Below are positions 8,657 to 16,899 of a stretch of 64,000 nt of DNA, in pieces. Source of the DNA: Qipengyuania vulgaris (GTDB lineage: Bacteria; Pseudomonadota; Alphaproteobacteria; Sphingomonadales; Sphingomonadaceae); the NCBI RefSeq assembly GCF_009827325.1, contig NZ_WTYC01000006.1:1-64000 (forward strand), in the 5' to 3' direction. Both the position numbers and the translations under genes were made by a program. The notes below the pieces were generated by a model. It saw only the letters and a program-made list of their open reading frames with translations. It made no database searches and was not told the origin of the DNA. The number at the start of each line of letters is the position of its first letter. Positions within the stretch are counted from its first letter, which is position 1.

Positions 8657-10107
8657 CCGAGAAAGTCACCGAATCCCTTGACGCAGGCACCACGGTCAAT
8701 CTCAGTCTGATCAGCCACACCAATGCTGGTAAGACCACGCTTGCGCGCACGCTTCTGGGCCGGGACATCGGCGAGGTGCGCGACGCGGCGCATGTCACCG
8801 ATCTCGCCAGCGGGCATCTGCTCGTGCAGACGGGCGAGGATACGCTGATGCTATGGGACACGCCCGGCTTCGGCGATACCGCGCGGCTGCTCCAACGCCT
8901 GCACATGAGCGGCAACCCCATCGGTTGGTTTCTGAACCAGGTGTGGGACCGCTGGCGCGAACGACCGCTGTGGTCGAGCCAGCAGGCGGTGAAGAACGCG
9001 CGCGAGCAGGCCGACGTGATCCTCTACATGGTCAACGCCTCTGAAGACCCGGCCGCGACGTCCTATGTCGCGCTCGAGATGGAAGTACTGCAATGGATCG
9101 GCAAGCCGGTGGTGTTGTTGCTCAACCAGCTCGGTCCACCGCGTGAAGACGTTTCCGGCGAGGTCGCGCGGTGGAGCGACATCGGTGCGTCCGGACAGGT
9201 GGCGGCCACTCTGCCGCTCGATGCATTCGCTCGTGTCTGGGTGCAGGAGGGCGAGCTGCTCGAAGCGGTCGAGCCGTTGCTGCCGCCTGAAAAGCGGGAC
9301 GCAATGGTGCGGCTGAGAGAGCGTTGGCACGAACTCAATCGCGAGCGTTTCGACAAGTCGATGCAAGTCCTCGCCCACTATCTCCTCCGCGCCGCCTGCG
9401 ATCGCGAACCGGTCGAGGATGCAGGCTGGCAAGGCAAGCTCGCCGCGGCCGTAGCAGGACGCGACAAGGGCGATGCCGCGGCGGGCAAGGCGATGAAGGC
9501 ATTGGGTCTGCGACTGGCGGAAACCACCGCCATCTCAACTGATGAGCTGATCGCGCTACACAACCTCTCTGGTCGCGCAGCGAGGAAAGTGCTCGACCGG
9601 GTTGCGCAAGATTATGCCCACAACGAAAGGCTTACCGAAGGCGCTGTGGGCGCGCTCGGAGGGCTGTTCACCGGCGCGGTGAGCGGGCTCGGCGCGGATC
9701 TGATGGCGGGCGGGATGACGCTTGGCGGTGGGATGATCGTGGGAGGCATTCTCGGTGCGCTCGGCGCGACCGCCGCGGCGCGCGGCATCAATATGGCGCG
9801 CGGGGAGGACGGCAATACGGTGAGCTGGGCGCAGGATTTCTTCGCGCGCCTCGTCGTAACCTCGCTGCTCCGTTATCTCGCCGTTGCTCATTACGGGCGC
9901 GGACGCGGCGACTGGGACGAAGGCGAACATCCGCCGCACTGGCAGGGCGTGGTCGAGACCGCGGTCGCACAGCGCAGCGCCGCTTTCGCTGAAATCCGAA
10001 AGGGCTGCCGGAACGAAGACGCGGCCATGCAGGCTAGCCTTTCGGCACTGCTGCGTGAAACGGGGCTGGACGTACTCGCGCGGCTTTATCCCGGAAGTAT
10101 GACGTGA
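8653..10107 (+). CDS. DUF3482 domain GTPase (membrane-associated)
   Basis: 484 residues. The N-terminal GTPase has a P-loop variant SHTNAGKTTLARTLL at about residues 20-34, switch-II DTPGFGD near 75 and a G4-like LLNQLG near 160 in place of NKxD. The C-terminal part carries a glycine-zipper-like hydrophobic region (LGGLFTGAVSGLGADLMAGG, then GGGMIVGGILGALGATAAA) around 345-385, suited to membrane insertion. It starts inside the stop of the DUF2868 gene, indicating coupling. The pair resembles dynamin-like or YcjF-like stress GTPases in architecture only. No gene follows for more than 500 bases, so this is a two-gene operon. Confidence 0.87.
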   Translation: MTEKVTESLDAGTTVNLSLISHTNAGKTTLARTLLGRDIGEVRDAAHVTDLASGHLLVQTGEDTLMLWDTPGFGDTARLLQRLHMSGNPIGWFLNQVWDRWRERPLWSSQQAVKNAREQADVILYMVNASEDPAATSYVALEMEVLQWIGKPVVLLLNQLGPPREDVSGEVARWSDIGASGQVAATLPLDAFARVWVQEGELLEAVEPLLPPEKRDAMVRLRERWHELNRERFDKSMQVLAHYLLRAACDREPVEDAGWQGKLAAAVAGRDKGDAAAGKAMKALGLRLAETTAISTDELIALHNLSGRAARKVLDRVAQDYAHNERLTEGAVGALGGLFTGAVSGLGADLMAGGMTLGGGMIVGGILGALGATAAARGINMARGEDGNTVSWAQDFFARLVVTSLLRYLAVAHYGRGRGDWDEGEHPPHWQGVVETAVAQRSAAFAEIRKGCRNEDAAMQASLSALLRETGLDVLARLYPGSMT

Positions 10108-10671
10108 CGGCCGAGCGATCAGGCTGCGATCGCATGTGCGATGCGAACGATCAGTCGGTCAGCAGGATTTTGTTGTAGCCATTAACAGGTCTGGGATTGG
10201 GCCTATTGTGTTGATAAACTCCGCGGCGGGTTTGACGAGAAATTTTAAAACTCATCAGAGTTCATTGCTGCATCAATACTCCGAGCTGCCTCATTTCGTC
10301 GAATCATTATTGCGGAAAAGCGGCTGAGGATCGGGTCAGGCCGAGTTTTTCAACGCAATAGGGACGTTTGCGGACTTACCGGTTCCATTGTGCCGGGTCG
10401 GGAATGCAGGGGCTGAGCTGGCTCATATTTTTGTTAGAGCTGCGTGATGTCTCTATCTGAAGCTTCCGGCAAATTGCGAACAGTGCAAAAATCAGAGATG
10501 TAGCACGGTTTCACGGACTTTGCTTCGTAACGGCCAGAATTCTGCTTCCATACCACGTGAAGTAAGGCAGGAGCCACCACTGCTGTCTGATTTTCCGTTC
10601 TTGATTTCAACGGTTCCTCGCAGGACGGGTTCCACGTTGGCGAAGGCCGCGCCCCACGCTATTCAACTTCG
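10108..10671. other. Gene-free stretch downstream of the GTPase operon
   Basis: 564 bases in which I find no convincing gene. A 63-codon plus-strand ORF at 10136-10327 has no ribosome binding site and an unconvincing composition. The stretch is richer in A and T than the flanking operon. Confidence 0.5.
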
Positions 10672-11043
10672 TCAGCAATCGATGTGAAGTTCTAGTAGCT
10701 CCAGGGCCGCATATGGATGCCGGCGAACGAATTGATCGCGGTCAAGGATGTCACCGTCATTGTAGCAGTTCTGAGCAATGGCAGTTTCTTTCTGCCATGC
10801 CCCTCGCGTCCAGACCCAAGCATCTTCGCTTTGACGGCAGACCACAATAGGCCGCCCTTTCAACTCGAAGAAGTCCACCGCTCCAAATTCGCTTCCTTCG
10901 TCCATCCGTGCCCCCAAGAATAATACGCCCTGTATATTAAAGTAGGTAACGGGCGTGTCTTGAGCAATGTCCTTCATAAAGTGGGCTATTGTCGCCGGCG
11001 AACGCAGGGATCCATCCAGTCCCAGGCCCAGACTGCCAGTCAC
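10672..11043 (-). CDS. Hypothetical protein
   Basis: 123-codon ORF with a GTG start; an in-frame ATG at 10978 (MKDIAQDTPVTYFN) would give 101 residues. The interior reads like a real soluble protein, with balanced hydrophobic and charged residues (GVLFLGARMDEGSEFGAVDF, RPIVVCRQSEDAWVW, NDGDILDRDQFVRRHPYAAL). I recognise no family. It stands alone between the GTPase operon and the dodecin gene, without a good ribosome binding site at either start. Confidence 0.45.
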   Translation of the reverse strand: MTGSLGLGLDGSLRSPATIAHFMKDIAQDTPVTYFNIQGVLFLGARMDEGSEFGAVDFFELKGRPIVVCRQSEDAWVWTRGAWQKETAIAQNCYNDGDILDRDQFVRRHPYAALELLELHIDC

Positions 11044-11219
11044 GGGCCCATCGGCCCAATCAGGCTTCTCTGACCCTTACTCCTAAATCTAGATGGGGAT
11101 AGCGACTTGCTTTGGACGCACCCCAGGGTTTAACAAATTTAATAGAGCGCTGAGCGCCTCAACTGCTGCGCCCCCAGGTGGAGCAACGCACTGGTCTAAA
11201 TGTTCAAAGGAGGACTGAA

Positions 11220-11420
11220 ATGGCGATAGCTAAAACGATCGAAGTGATTGCGAGCTCAACTCAGGGGATAGAGGCTGCAGTCCGCGATGGCATCGCCAAG
11301 GTCGGCGAAACCGTCACCAATATCGAGGGCGCATGGGTAAAAGACACAAAGGCAGTCGTCCGGGACGGAAGCGTTGCCGAATGGCGTGTGACCATGGTGA
11401 TCACATTTATCGTGAACTGA
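11220..11420 (+). CDS. Dodecin family flavin-binding protein
   Basis: 66-residue dodecin. Dodecins form hollow dodecamers that bind and buffer flavins in the cytoplasm. The family pattern is clear: AKTIEVIASSTQGIEAAVRD (first strand and helix), then INNIEGxWVK-like TNIEGAWVKDTKAVV and WRVTMVITFIVN at the end. The ATG at 11220 follows AAAGGAGGACTGAA, a strong Shine-Dalgarno, and is preferred over the in-frame upstream ATG at 11178. The YegP-like gene starts 16 bases after its stop, so the two are probably one transcript. Confidence 0.93.
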   Translation: MAIAKTIEVIASSTQGIEAAVRDGIAKVGETVTNIEGAWVKDTKAVVRDGSVAEWRVTMVITFIVN

Positions 11421-11436
11421 TTTGAAGGAACGAGAT

Positions 11437-11613
11437 ATGGCACATAAGTTCGAGATACATAAAGACAAAAAAGGCGAGTTTCGCGTTCGGTTCAAATACA
11501 ACTCGGAGGTCATGTTCGCGTCGGAAGGCTACACCAGCAAATCGTCTGCTATCTCAGCCATCGAATCGTTTAAAAAGAACGGGCCGGGAGCCCAGGTAGA
11601 AGATAACAGCTAA
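11437..11613 (+). CDS. YegP/DUF1508-type small protein
   Basis: 58 residues with the DUF1508 hallmark: FEIHKDKKGEFRVRFKYNSE, a SEGYTSKSSAISAIESFKKN segment and an acidic end. Proteins of this family are short beta-beta-alpha units of unknown role, often stress induced. ATG at 11437 with AAGGAA nearby. It sits between dodecin and a small lipoprotein on the same strand, within a run of small stress-type genes. Confidence 0.88.
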   Translation: MAHKFEIHKDKKGEFRVRFKYNSEVMFASEGYTSKSSAISAIESFKKNGPGAQVEDNS

Positions 11614-11680
11614 CGGTCTCTGCAATTGCGCTCCACCTAGGTTGGTGATGCGTAAAGCCGCTGAATAAGGAACTCGGAAA

Positions 11681-12010
11681 ATGAACACTCGAACGATCGG
11701 AATTCTTAGCCTCTGCATTGCGCTCGCTGCGTGCAATTCCGAGCCTGCCGAAGAAGCAGCGCCAACCGAGGTGCCGGCCGCGGAAACTCCCTCGACGACG
11801 ATGACCGCGCCCGTTGTCATGGAGCCCGCTCCTGAAGGACTGCCGTCCCGCATTGCTCGTGAGGTGATCGCAGAGAGCGGACAGACCTGTACTGAAGTAG
11901 CGAACGCCGAGCGGGGCGCAAACGGAACAATCACCGCAAATTGCGCAGGTGGAGAAACTTACCAGATCTACACGCAGCCGGGACAGGGACCCGTCGCAGT
12001 CGAACAATAA
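11681..12010 (+). CDS. Small lipoprotein of unknown function
   Basis: 109 residues. Signal peptide with lipobox LAAC (Cys18), then a linker rich in Pro, Glu, Ala and Thr to about residue 52, then a compact domain of about 55 residues with two cysteines (GQTCTEVANAERG, ITANCAGGETYQIYTQPG) that could form a disulfide in the periplasm. ATG start with an AAGGAA site upstream. No family recognised. It ends just before the strong hairpin at 12022-12057. Confidence 0.8.
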   Translation: MNTRTIGILSLCIALAACNSEPAEEAAPTEVPAAETPSTTMTAPVVMEPAPEGLPSRIAREVIAESGQTCTEVANAERGANGTITANCAGGETYQIYTQPGQGPVAVEQ

Positions 12011-12021
12011 AGACAAACGCT

Positions 12022-12057
12022 AATCGGCCTCGCATGCCGCGTGCTGCGAGGCCGATT
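12022..12057. terminator. Bidirectional terminator-like hairpin
   Basis: A perfect 13-bp stem, AATCGGCCTCGCA at 12022-12034 against TGCGAGGCCGATT at 12045-12057, with a 10-base loop. It lies between the convergent stops of the lipoprotein gene (12010) and the DUF3597 gene (12076), so it can serve both strands. No clear T run follows. Confidence 0.75.
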
Positions 12058-12075
12058 GACTGAAGAGCGCGAATT

Positions 12076-12465
12076 CTAGTTAAGAAGCTCGGGCGGAACC
12101 TTTCCGCCGTTGGCTGCCAATTCGCGCATCGTTGCCTTGTGGAGCCAGATATTCATTTCTGCGCTTCCATCGAGCTGGCCTGCATAGCCCAGTTCCTGAG
12201 CCAGTTCCTTACGGTTGTCCAAGCTGGAGTCGACACCGATCAGTTTCATGAGATCGACAATCGAAGTCCGCCAATTCAAGTCCTTGCCCTCGGCCATGGC
12301 CGCCAGATTGCGTTCGACGTCCACTTCGGAAACTTCCGCGGGAGCTGTCTGATGCGTCTTTGTGCCGGGACTGGCGGTAGGGGCGACATTCCCGGCACCA
12401 GGCTTCGGGGATGCGGCCTTCGCCTCGCCAAAGATAGCGTCCTTGATTTTTCCGAAAATGCTCAT
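12076..12465 (-). CDS. DUF3597 domain protein
   Basis: 129 residues. Starts MSIFGKIKDAIFG, has a low-complexity Ala/Pro/Thr linker from about 15 to 40, then a conserved C-terminal domain (VDVERNLAAMAEGKDLNWRT, SIVDLMKLIGVDSSLDNRKE, LAQELGY) ending in NGGKVPPELLN. The C-terminal domain fits DUF3597, possibly peptidoglycan or envelope related but undefined. The ATG at 12465 has AAGGAGA 7 bases upstream and is clearly better than the in-frame upstream starts. Divergent from the DUF937 gene. Confidence 0.88.
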   Translation of the reverse strand: MSIFGKIKDAIFGEAKAASPKPGAGNVAPTASPGTKTHQTAPAEVSEVDVERNLAAMAEGKDLNWRTSIVDLMKLIGVDSSLDNRKELAQELGYAGQLDGSAEMNIWLHKATMRELAANGGKVPPELLN

Positions 12466-12588
12466 GAATTTCTCCTTGTTAGCCCGAAGAGGATGCTCCG
12501 CGATCCGTTCGTTGGCAAGGGGGTCACTCTGCGTTGCGTATTTGTCGAAATCCCGTAAGTTCGAGAAATCCCAAATACGGAGATAGCA

Positions 12589-13128
12589 ATGGACCCCAAC
12601 GAAATCCTTCGCTCGCAGGGCGGAATTAGCGCCATCGCCAGTCAGCTGGGCATATCCGAAGCACAGGCGGAACAAGGTGCTGCAGCGCTTTTGCCTTCAA
12701 TCCTCGGTGGGTTTGGTCAGAGAGCCGAGGGTTCGAAAGGCAGTGGTCTTGGCGGGTTAGGGACCATCCTGGAGACGCTTGGCGGAGCAGACCTCAGCCG
12801 TGATGTCGTCGGGCCGGGACCGACACACGTCGAAAAAGGCGACAACATCCTGGGCGAAATATTCGGGACAAAGGATGTTAGTCGGCAAGTAGCTGGAGAA
12901 GCATCGCAAACAACAGGGCTGGACCCTGCACTGCTAAAGAAGATGCTGCCAATCGTGGCGATGCTCGTTGCTGGATACCTGTCGTCGCAAAAGAACAAGC
13001 CGGGTCAGCCCGGTGGTCTGAATGACGTGTTGGGACAGGTCATCGGCAGCATGGGCGGTACAGCCGGTGGCGGTCTGGGAGGCGGATTGGGCGGCGTGCT
13101 CGGCTCCATTCTTGGCGGAAGGCGCTGA
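12589..13128 (+). CDS. DUF937 domain protein
   Basis: 179 residues. The N-terminal half (LRSQGGISAIASQLGISEAQ, AEQGAAALLPSILGGF) is the DUF937 helical signature seen in YidB-like proteins. A second helical block follows near residue 100 (ISRQVAG-like SRQVAGEASQTTGLDPALLK, MLPIVAMLVAGYLSS). The tail is glycine rich (GGTAGGGLGGGLGGVLGS). Function unknown. ATG start with a GGAGA site. It belongs to the run of small, probably stress-related genes at 11-13 kb. Confidence 0.85.
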   Translation: MDPNEILRSQGGISAIASQLGISEAQAEQGAAALLPSILGGFGQRAEGSKGSGLGGLGTILETLGGADLSRDVVGPGPTHVEKGDNILGEIFGTKDVSRQVAGEASQTTGLDPALLKKMLPIVAMLVAGYLSSQKNKPGQPGGLNDVLGQVIGSMGGTAGGGLGGGLGGVLGSILGGRR

Positions 13129-13171
13129 TGCTACGCTAGGATTTCATCTCTGATCAAAGCGGTGTGGACGA

Positions 13172-13483
13172 CTAGCGGCTAACTTTCGCGCTCACCCTAT
13201 GAAAAAACGCATGATGCGGGGAACTGCCCGAGAATAACTCTTGGAAGACACCCCCACACAGCGCGGGCAATCTTGCTTCGACAGCATGCGCCTCTTCCAG
13301 TGTCTTCACGTCAATGTGAAGGCGGAGGTTTTTCCGGAACGTGAAACTGATCTCAACAGCACTGGGAAACTCGGCATGGAGCGGCTCGATCAGCTTAGCT
13401 AATTCCCGCGATATTGGGCGTTGCCCCTCACTGGCTTTGATCGTTGCTACGTTTTCCGTGTTTCGATCCGGGTTCGATTGCAC
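13172..13483 (-). CDS. Hypothetical protein, about 103 residues
   Basis: The open frame extends to 13846, but only the last 100 residues look protein-like (RPISRELAKLIEPLHAEFPS, AVEISFTFRKNLRLHIDVKT, LEEAHAVEARLPALCGG). The upstream part is arginine rich and overlaps the IS element. I therefore choose the GTG at 13483, which has GGAAGGAA 8-10 bases upstream. No family recognised. The IS1111-type element begins about 150 bases upstream of this start and may have separated the gene from its original promoter. Confidence 0.55.
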   Translation of the reverse strand: MQSNPDRNTENVATIKASEGQRPISRELAKLIEPLHAEFPSAVEISFTFRKNLRLHIDVKTLEEAHAVEARLPALCGGVFQELFSGSSPHHAFFHRVSAKVSR

Positions 13484-13649
13484 CAATAAGTTCCTTCCGA
13501 TCTGAGGTCTCGTTCTCACACATCCGGTCGACTTTCGGCAAGAAGCTTTAAATATCGGCTGACGATAGAGTAGCAGTCGCGTTCCACCTCGCCAAAGGCT
13601 GACGCAGTACCGTCGGAGCAGCGGACGGTCCGTGTGTGGACGCCCCATC

Positions 13650-13896
13650 GGATTCAAGGGGGTGCTGAGAGATTTTTTGCGCTCAGGTTCAGGTGCTTCC
13701 GTGTGTCCGGCCTGTTGACGCAGCCTTATTGTGGGGCTGCTGGCCTGTATGGAGATCGCGGATCGGGTCCAAACCGCTTTTGCGCGCTTTAGGCGCTTGG
13801 ACCATACACTGGTTATCCCGATCCCGTCTTCTGACCGTTGCGCCATACCTCTCTACTGACCTTCCCTTGCGTCCCTGACGCCTCAAGCCGTGGCGA
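13650..13896 (-). ncRNA. Candidate bridge RNA region of the IS1111-type element
   Basis: About 247 bases between the transposase stop and the left inverted repeat contain no gene. IS110-family recombinases use a structured bridge RNA from a non-coding end, and in the IS1111 subgroup that end lies downstream of the recombinase gene, as here. The location is inferred from element architecture; I have not derived the loops or guide sequences. Confidence 0.5.
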
Positions 13897-14922
13897 TCAC
13901 ACCGCCGCGGCCGGAGCTCTGTAGGTTCCTCCGTGCGCCATCAGCGCCCAGACGATCCTCGCCATCTTGTTCGCCAACGCGACGGTCACCAACATTCGTG
14001 GCTTGCGCGCCAGCATGCCGACCAGCCAAGCGCTGGCCTTTTCGGGATTGCGCGCTGCAACCTTCGTTGCCGAACTGGCACCAAGGATCAGCAACCGACG
14101 TAGGCTGCGCTCACCCATCTTGGTCGTGCGCCCTAGCCGTTCCTTCCCGCCACTGGAGTGCTGTCTGGGCACCAAGCCGAGCCAGGCAGCAAAGTCGCGC
14201 CCACGACGGAAAGTCCCAGCAGCAGGCGCTAGCGCTACCAGCGCAGTCGCGATGACAGGTCCGACACCGGGGATTGTCATCAGCCGCTTGGCTACTGGAT
14301 CAGCCTTTGCACGACTGGCGATTTCCCGATCAAGCTGTGCGATCTGCGCCTGAAGCCCCTCGAGGCTTTGCGCGATGATCGCCAGCACCGGTCGAGCTTC
14401 GGCCGGGATGTCGGATTGTGGATCGGTGATAATTTCAACCAGCTTGCCGACGTGTCCGGCACCCTTACGAACCACGTAACCGAACTCAGTCAGGTGGCCA
14501 CGGATCGCGTTGATGAGCTGGGTGCGCTGGCGCACGAGGAGATCGCGGGTGCGAAACACCACCGCTGACGCCTGCGTCTGCGCGCTCTTGCCCTGAACGA
14601 ACCGCATCGTCGGGCGTTGGGCCGCCTCGCAGATCGCTTCTGCGTCGGCCATGTCGTTCTTCTGCCGTTTGACGAACGGCTTCACATATGCCGGCGGGAT
14701 AAGCTTCGTGTCGTGCCCGACCGCGGCGATCTCGCGCGCCCAGTAATGAGCGCTCGAACAGGCCTCCATCGCGACCAGGGATCGCGGCAATGTTGCCATG
14801 AACTGTAAAAGCTGATCCCGACGTAGCTTCTTGCGGAATAAAACCACACCGCTACGATCCGAACCGTGGACCTGGAAAACTGACTTCGCCAGATCAATAC
14901 CAACTGTGCTAGCCTCAACCAT
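13897..14922 (-). CDS. IS110/IS1111 family transposase
   Basis: 341 residues. The N-terminal DEDD RuvC-like domain starts with VGIDLAKSVFQVHG, has SLVAMEACSSAHYWAREI near 65 and KNDMADAEAICEA near 100. The C-terminal Transposase_20 domain has LMTIPGVGPVIATALVALAP near 225 and the serine-containing PRQHSSGGKERLGR near 265, close to where the second catalytic residue lies in this family. The ATG at 14922 follows AGGAGGC and is preferred over the longer frame to 14967. It appears intact and so potentially active. Confidence 0.95.
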   Translation of the reverse strand: MVEASTVGIDLAKSVFQVHGSDRSGVVLFRKKLRRDQLLQFMATLPRSLVAMEACSSAHYWAREIAAVGHDTKLIPPAYVKPFVKRQKNDMADAEAICEAAQRPTMRFVQGKSAQTQASAVVFRTRDLLVRQRTQLINAIRGHLTEFGYVVRKGAGHVGKLVEIITDPQSDIPAEARPVLAIIAQSLEGLQAQIAQLDREIASRAKADPVAKRLMTIPGVGPVIATALVALAPAAGTFRRGRDFAAWLGLVPRQHSSGGKERLGRTTKMGERSLRRLLILGASSATKVAARNPEKASAWLVGMLARKPRMLVTVALANKMARIVWALMAHGGTYRAPAAAV

Positions 14923-15030
14923 GGACGCCTCCTGCTCTGGTGATTCAACACCTCCAATATGGCACATAGATGCCGTCAGGGGGCGTCCACCCCAACGCTT
15001 TTCGGGACGTTGGATTTCGACCTCGTATGT

Positions 15031-15206
15031 CCGAAATGAGGGCGCAAAGCTGCCGTTATCGGGGTAGGGGAACTAGAATTTCCCAATGATTACAGTGCCC
15101 ATCATATTCATGTCGGGCGCGCCATTAGCGAAAATCCGCAGAATTCTGCGGATTTTCGATTCACCCGACAGGAATATAATGGGCACCTAATGGCGACTTC
15201 GGGGCC
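15031..15206 (+). repeat. Fold-back repeat copy R3 (full length, perfect core)
   Basis: Outer left arm GGCGCAAAGCTGCC, middle arms GTGCCCATCATATTC (from 15095) and GAATATAATGGGCAC (to 15186, one mismatch). A perfect 30-bp core palindrome spans 15129-15158, each half CGAAAATCCGCAGAA. It lies immediately right of the IS element. Confidence 0.92.
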
Positions 15207-15552
15207 GTTTGCGGTCAGTCTGCTTTTAAGCGAGAACTGCATCAATGCCGACATTGGTCCGGTGGGTCGAAGCATATCTGACCGCTGGCTCGACCCTTTG
15301 AAAGCGGTAGCCTTGAGACTGCTGCTAAATGTCCGGCAAACTTTGTACCGCGAACCCCCATCCAGCGAGCGATTTCGATGCACTGCGGCCAATCAGTTTG
15401 TTGGCATCAGCTATGCCGAAAGGCTTGGCATTCTCCGTTGCTTTGAGCTCGTTCCAAGTGATCGGTACGGCGACTGGTGCTCCGCTATCCGCAAATAAAA
15501 ACGTGCTATCCTCGTCGTGAATTCACGTCATGATGCGGCTATGACGGGGATC
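15207..15552. other. Gene-free stretch
   Basis: 346 bases after R3 without a convincing gene. A plus ORF starting at 15190 begins inside the repeat and has no ribosome binding site. A reverse GAAAGCAGAC-like motif lies near 15212-15229. Confidence 0.5.
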
Positions 15553-16107
15553 TCAATTATCCGATCCTGCCGTTAGTTCAAGGTTTTGTATCAAGCGAAT
15601 GCACTCACTTCGAACCTTGCAAAAGGTTTCGACGAATATCCTCCGGTCGCCCGTTATCGGTGACAGCGATAAAATTTGAGTCGGAAATCGCTCTTCGGAT
15701 TGCGTCGGGTGCGCAATGTCCGAACCAATGCGTGGAGGGTCCAGCGATCTAAGCGCGTATTCAGGTACTGCAGATGGGTATGTGAGGGTGAACATCTCAC
15801 AATTCTGTTCATTCGAACACGATACCGATCCCGATTCCTGTCCTGCTGTCATCCTCAAAATATAGGAGTTACCAGCGATCTGATAGCCGCTCCCACCGTG
15901 GCCGACAATCTTTGTGACGACCGCTCCCTCAGGATATCGAAAGCTAAAGTCAAACGAACTGTCTTTTGAGGCTAAAGTAACGAAACCAACGTCCCGTCGT
16001 ACTTCTAGGTTCGGTTGAGAGCTTTGTCGCGGAGACATGCTCGGCGCAGTAGCGCACGAGGCCAACATACAACACAATGTTAACAATGAGCCCACTCTAT
16101 TAATCAT
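15553..16107 (-). CDS. Hypothetical lipoprotein
   Basis: 184 residues from the ATG at 16107, which has AGGTGG upstream. Signal peptide with lipobox LASC (GSLLTLCCMLASC), a short Ser/Pro/Gln linker, then a periplasmic domain with several strands (SSFDFSFRYPEGAVVTKIVG, SYILRMTAGQES) and four cysteines that could pair. Family not recognised. Its start overlaps the stop of the metalloprotease fragment by 8 bases (16100-16107), so the two are translationally coupled and may once have formed a secreted protease plus partner pair. Confidence 0.75.
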   Translation of the reverse strand: MINRVGSLLTLCCMLASCATAPSMSPRQSSQPNLEVRRDVGFVTLASKDSSFDFSFRYPEGAVVTKIVGHGGSGYQIAGNSYILRMTAGQESGSVSCSNEQNCEMFTLTYPSAVPEYALRSLDPPRIGSDIAHPTQSEERFPTQILSLSPITGDRRIFVETFCKVRSECIRLIQNLELTAGSDN

Positions 16108-16567
16108 ACAACCACCTAAGGCTACGTTTGTCGGCTTCAGACAGAGTGCTCGGCCATGCGCCGTTGTATGCATAGCCATACATGATGTCTCTGGTTGTCT
16201 GGGTAGTGAGTTTATGCCCCAAACCTTGGGTATGGCCTAACTCGTGCGCCGTTAACCCTCGAATATCCTTCATATTGCTAGGTGTGGTACTGGTGCCGCA
16301 ATAGCCAGCGCTAAAGGTTGCTGGGCTGATAACCACATCGCCATCCAGTCTGAAAAACCGCTTTCGTTCGCCAACACCTGTTTCATTCCAGGCTCCCCAA
16401 TCGAATGAAGTTTCTGCAGCGGCGTCTACCGACCCTGCCATGCTTCCCATCGCGACTTCGGCTGTGTCCGTGCGGTTCGCAGACGTTGCTACTTGGCGAC
16501 CATTCGAAGGTGTTCGAGATGGCGAATACTGGGATGTGTAGCCCGACCAGGTGAAGGTGTACGCCAT
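16100..16567 (-). pseudogene. Matrixin-like zinc metalloprotease, 5' truncated
   Basis: 155 residues with a full metzincin site: HELGHTQGLGH (three zinc ligands and the catalytic Glu) followed by DIMYGYAYNG, the Met-turn. DGDVVISPATFSAGYCG upstream is also matrixin-like. It begins at MAYTFTWSGY with no signal peptide or propeptide, and an in-frame TGA lies one codon before that ATG. The same DNA at the 5' side continues into an HNH-like coding frame. I read it as the 3' part of a secreted protease gene joined to foreign DNA. It may still be translated, but export would fail. Confidence 0.75.
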
Positions 16568-16748
16568 ACATCACGCTGATTGCCTCGAACGACTTCAACA
16601 GGGCTTGATCAATCGTGCCGAGGCGATTGTTGCATTCGGCGCAGGTGGTGTCGCGAAGTTCCAGATCGGGCGGACAGCCGAGCGCCTCGGGAATCCCGTG
16701 CTCAAGCGAAAGCTTCGGAAAATCGTTGAGGCACCAGATGCAAATCAC
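16383..16748 (-). pseudogene. HNH-endonuclease-like fragment, 3' truncated
   Basis: The first 60 residues carry an HNH-type zinc pattern: CIWC at 3-6, LSLEHGIPEALG near 14, CAECNNRLGTIDQ near 36, then LLKSFEAISVMYG. This resembles the N-terminal half of HNH nucleases with paired CxxC knuckles. After about base 16560 the frame runs antiparallel in quality to the metalloprotease frame and turns arginine rich, so the native C-terminus is lost. GTG start at 16748 without a good ribosome binding site. Repeat R4 begins 150 bases upstream. Confidence 0.55.
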
Positions 16749-16899
16749 TCGCTCAGTTATATGCTCTTTTCCCGGCGAGCAAGATAGAGGGGGATTTCGC
16801 TCAATGCCCGAAAGCGACCGGGCCGGTTTTTATCAGCCCTGCGCCGAATTGGGTCTGACCGAATGACAACTTTCAGGCACGATCTGCGTCAATCCGAGT

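Larger units (their letters stand above)
13636..14990 (-). mobile_element. IS110 family element, IS1111 subgroup
   Basis: Bounded by 11-bp subterminal inverted repeats: GTGGACGCCCC at 13636-13646 and GGGGCGTCCAC at 14980-14990. It encloses one transposase gene read leftward, with a long non-coding end of about 250 bases downstream of the gene and a short end of about 60 bases upstream. Subterminal inverted repeats plus a long 3' non-coding end are the IS1111 hallmarks. The true tips lie a few bases outside these repeats. The right tip is about 40 bases from fold-back repeat R3. Confidence 0.88.

Noticed and set aside
10136-10327. 63-codon plus ORF after the GTPase operon
   Set aside because: No Shine-Dalgarno, no recognisable pattern, and start and stop lie in low-information DNA.
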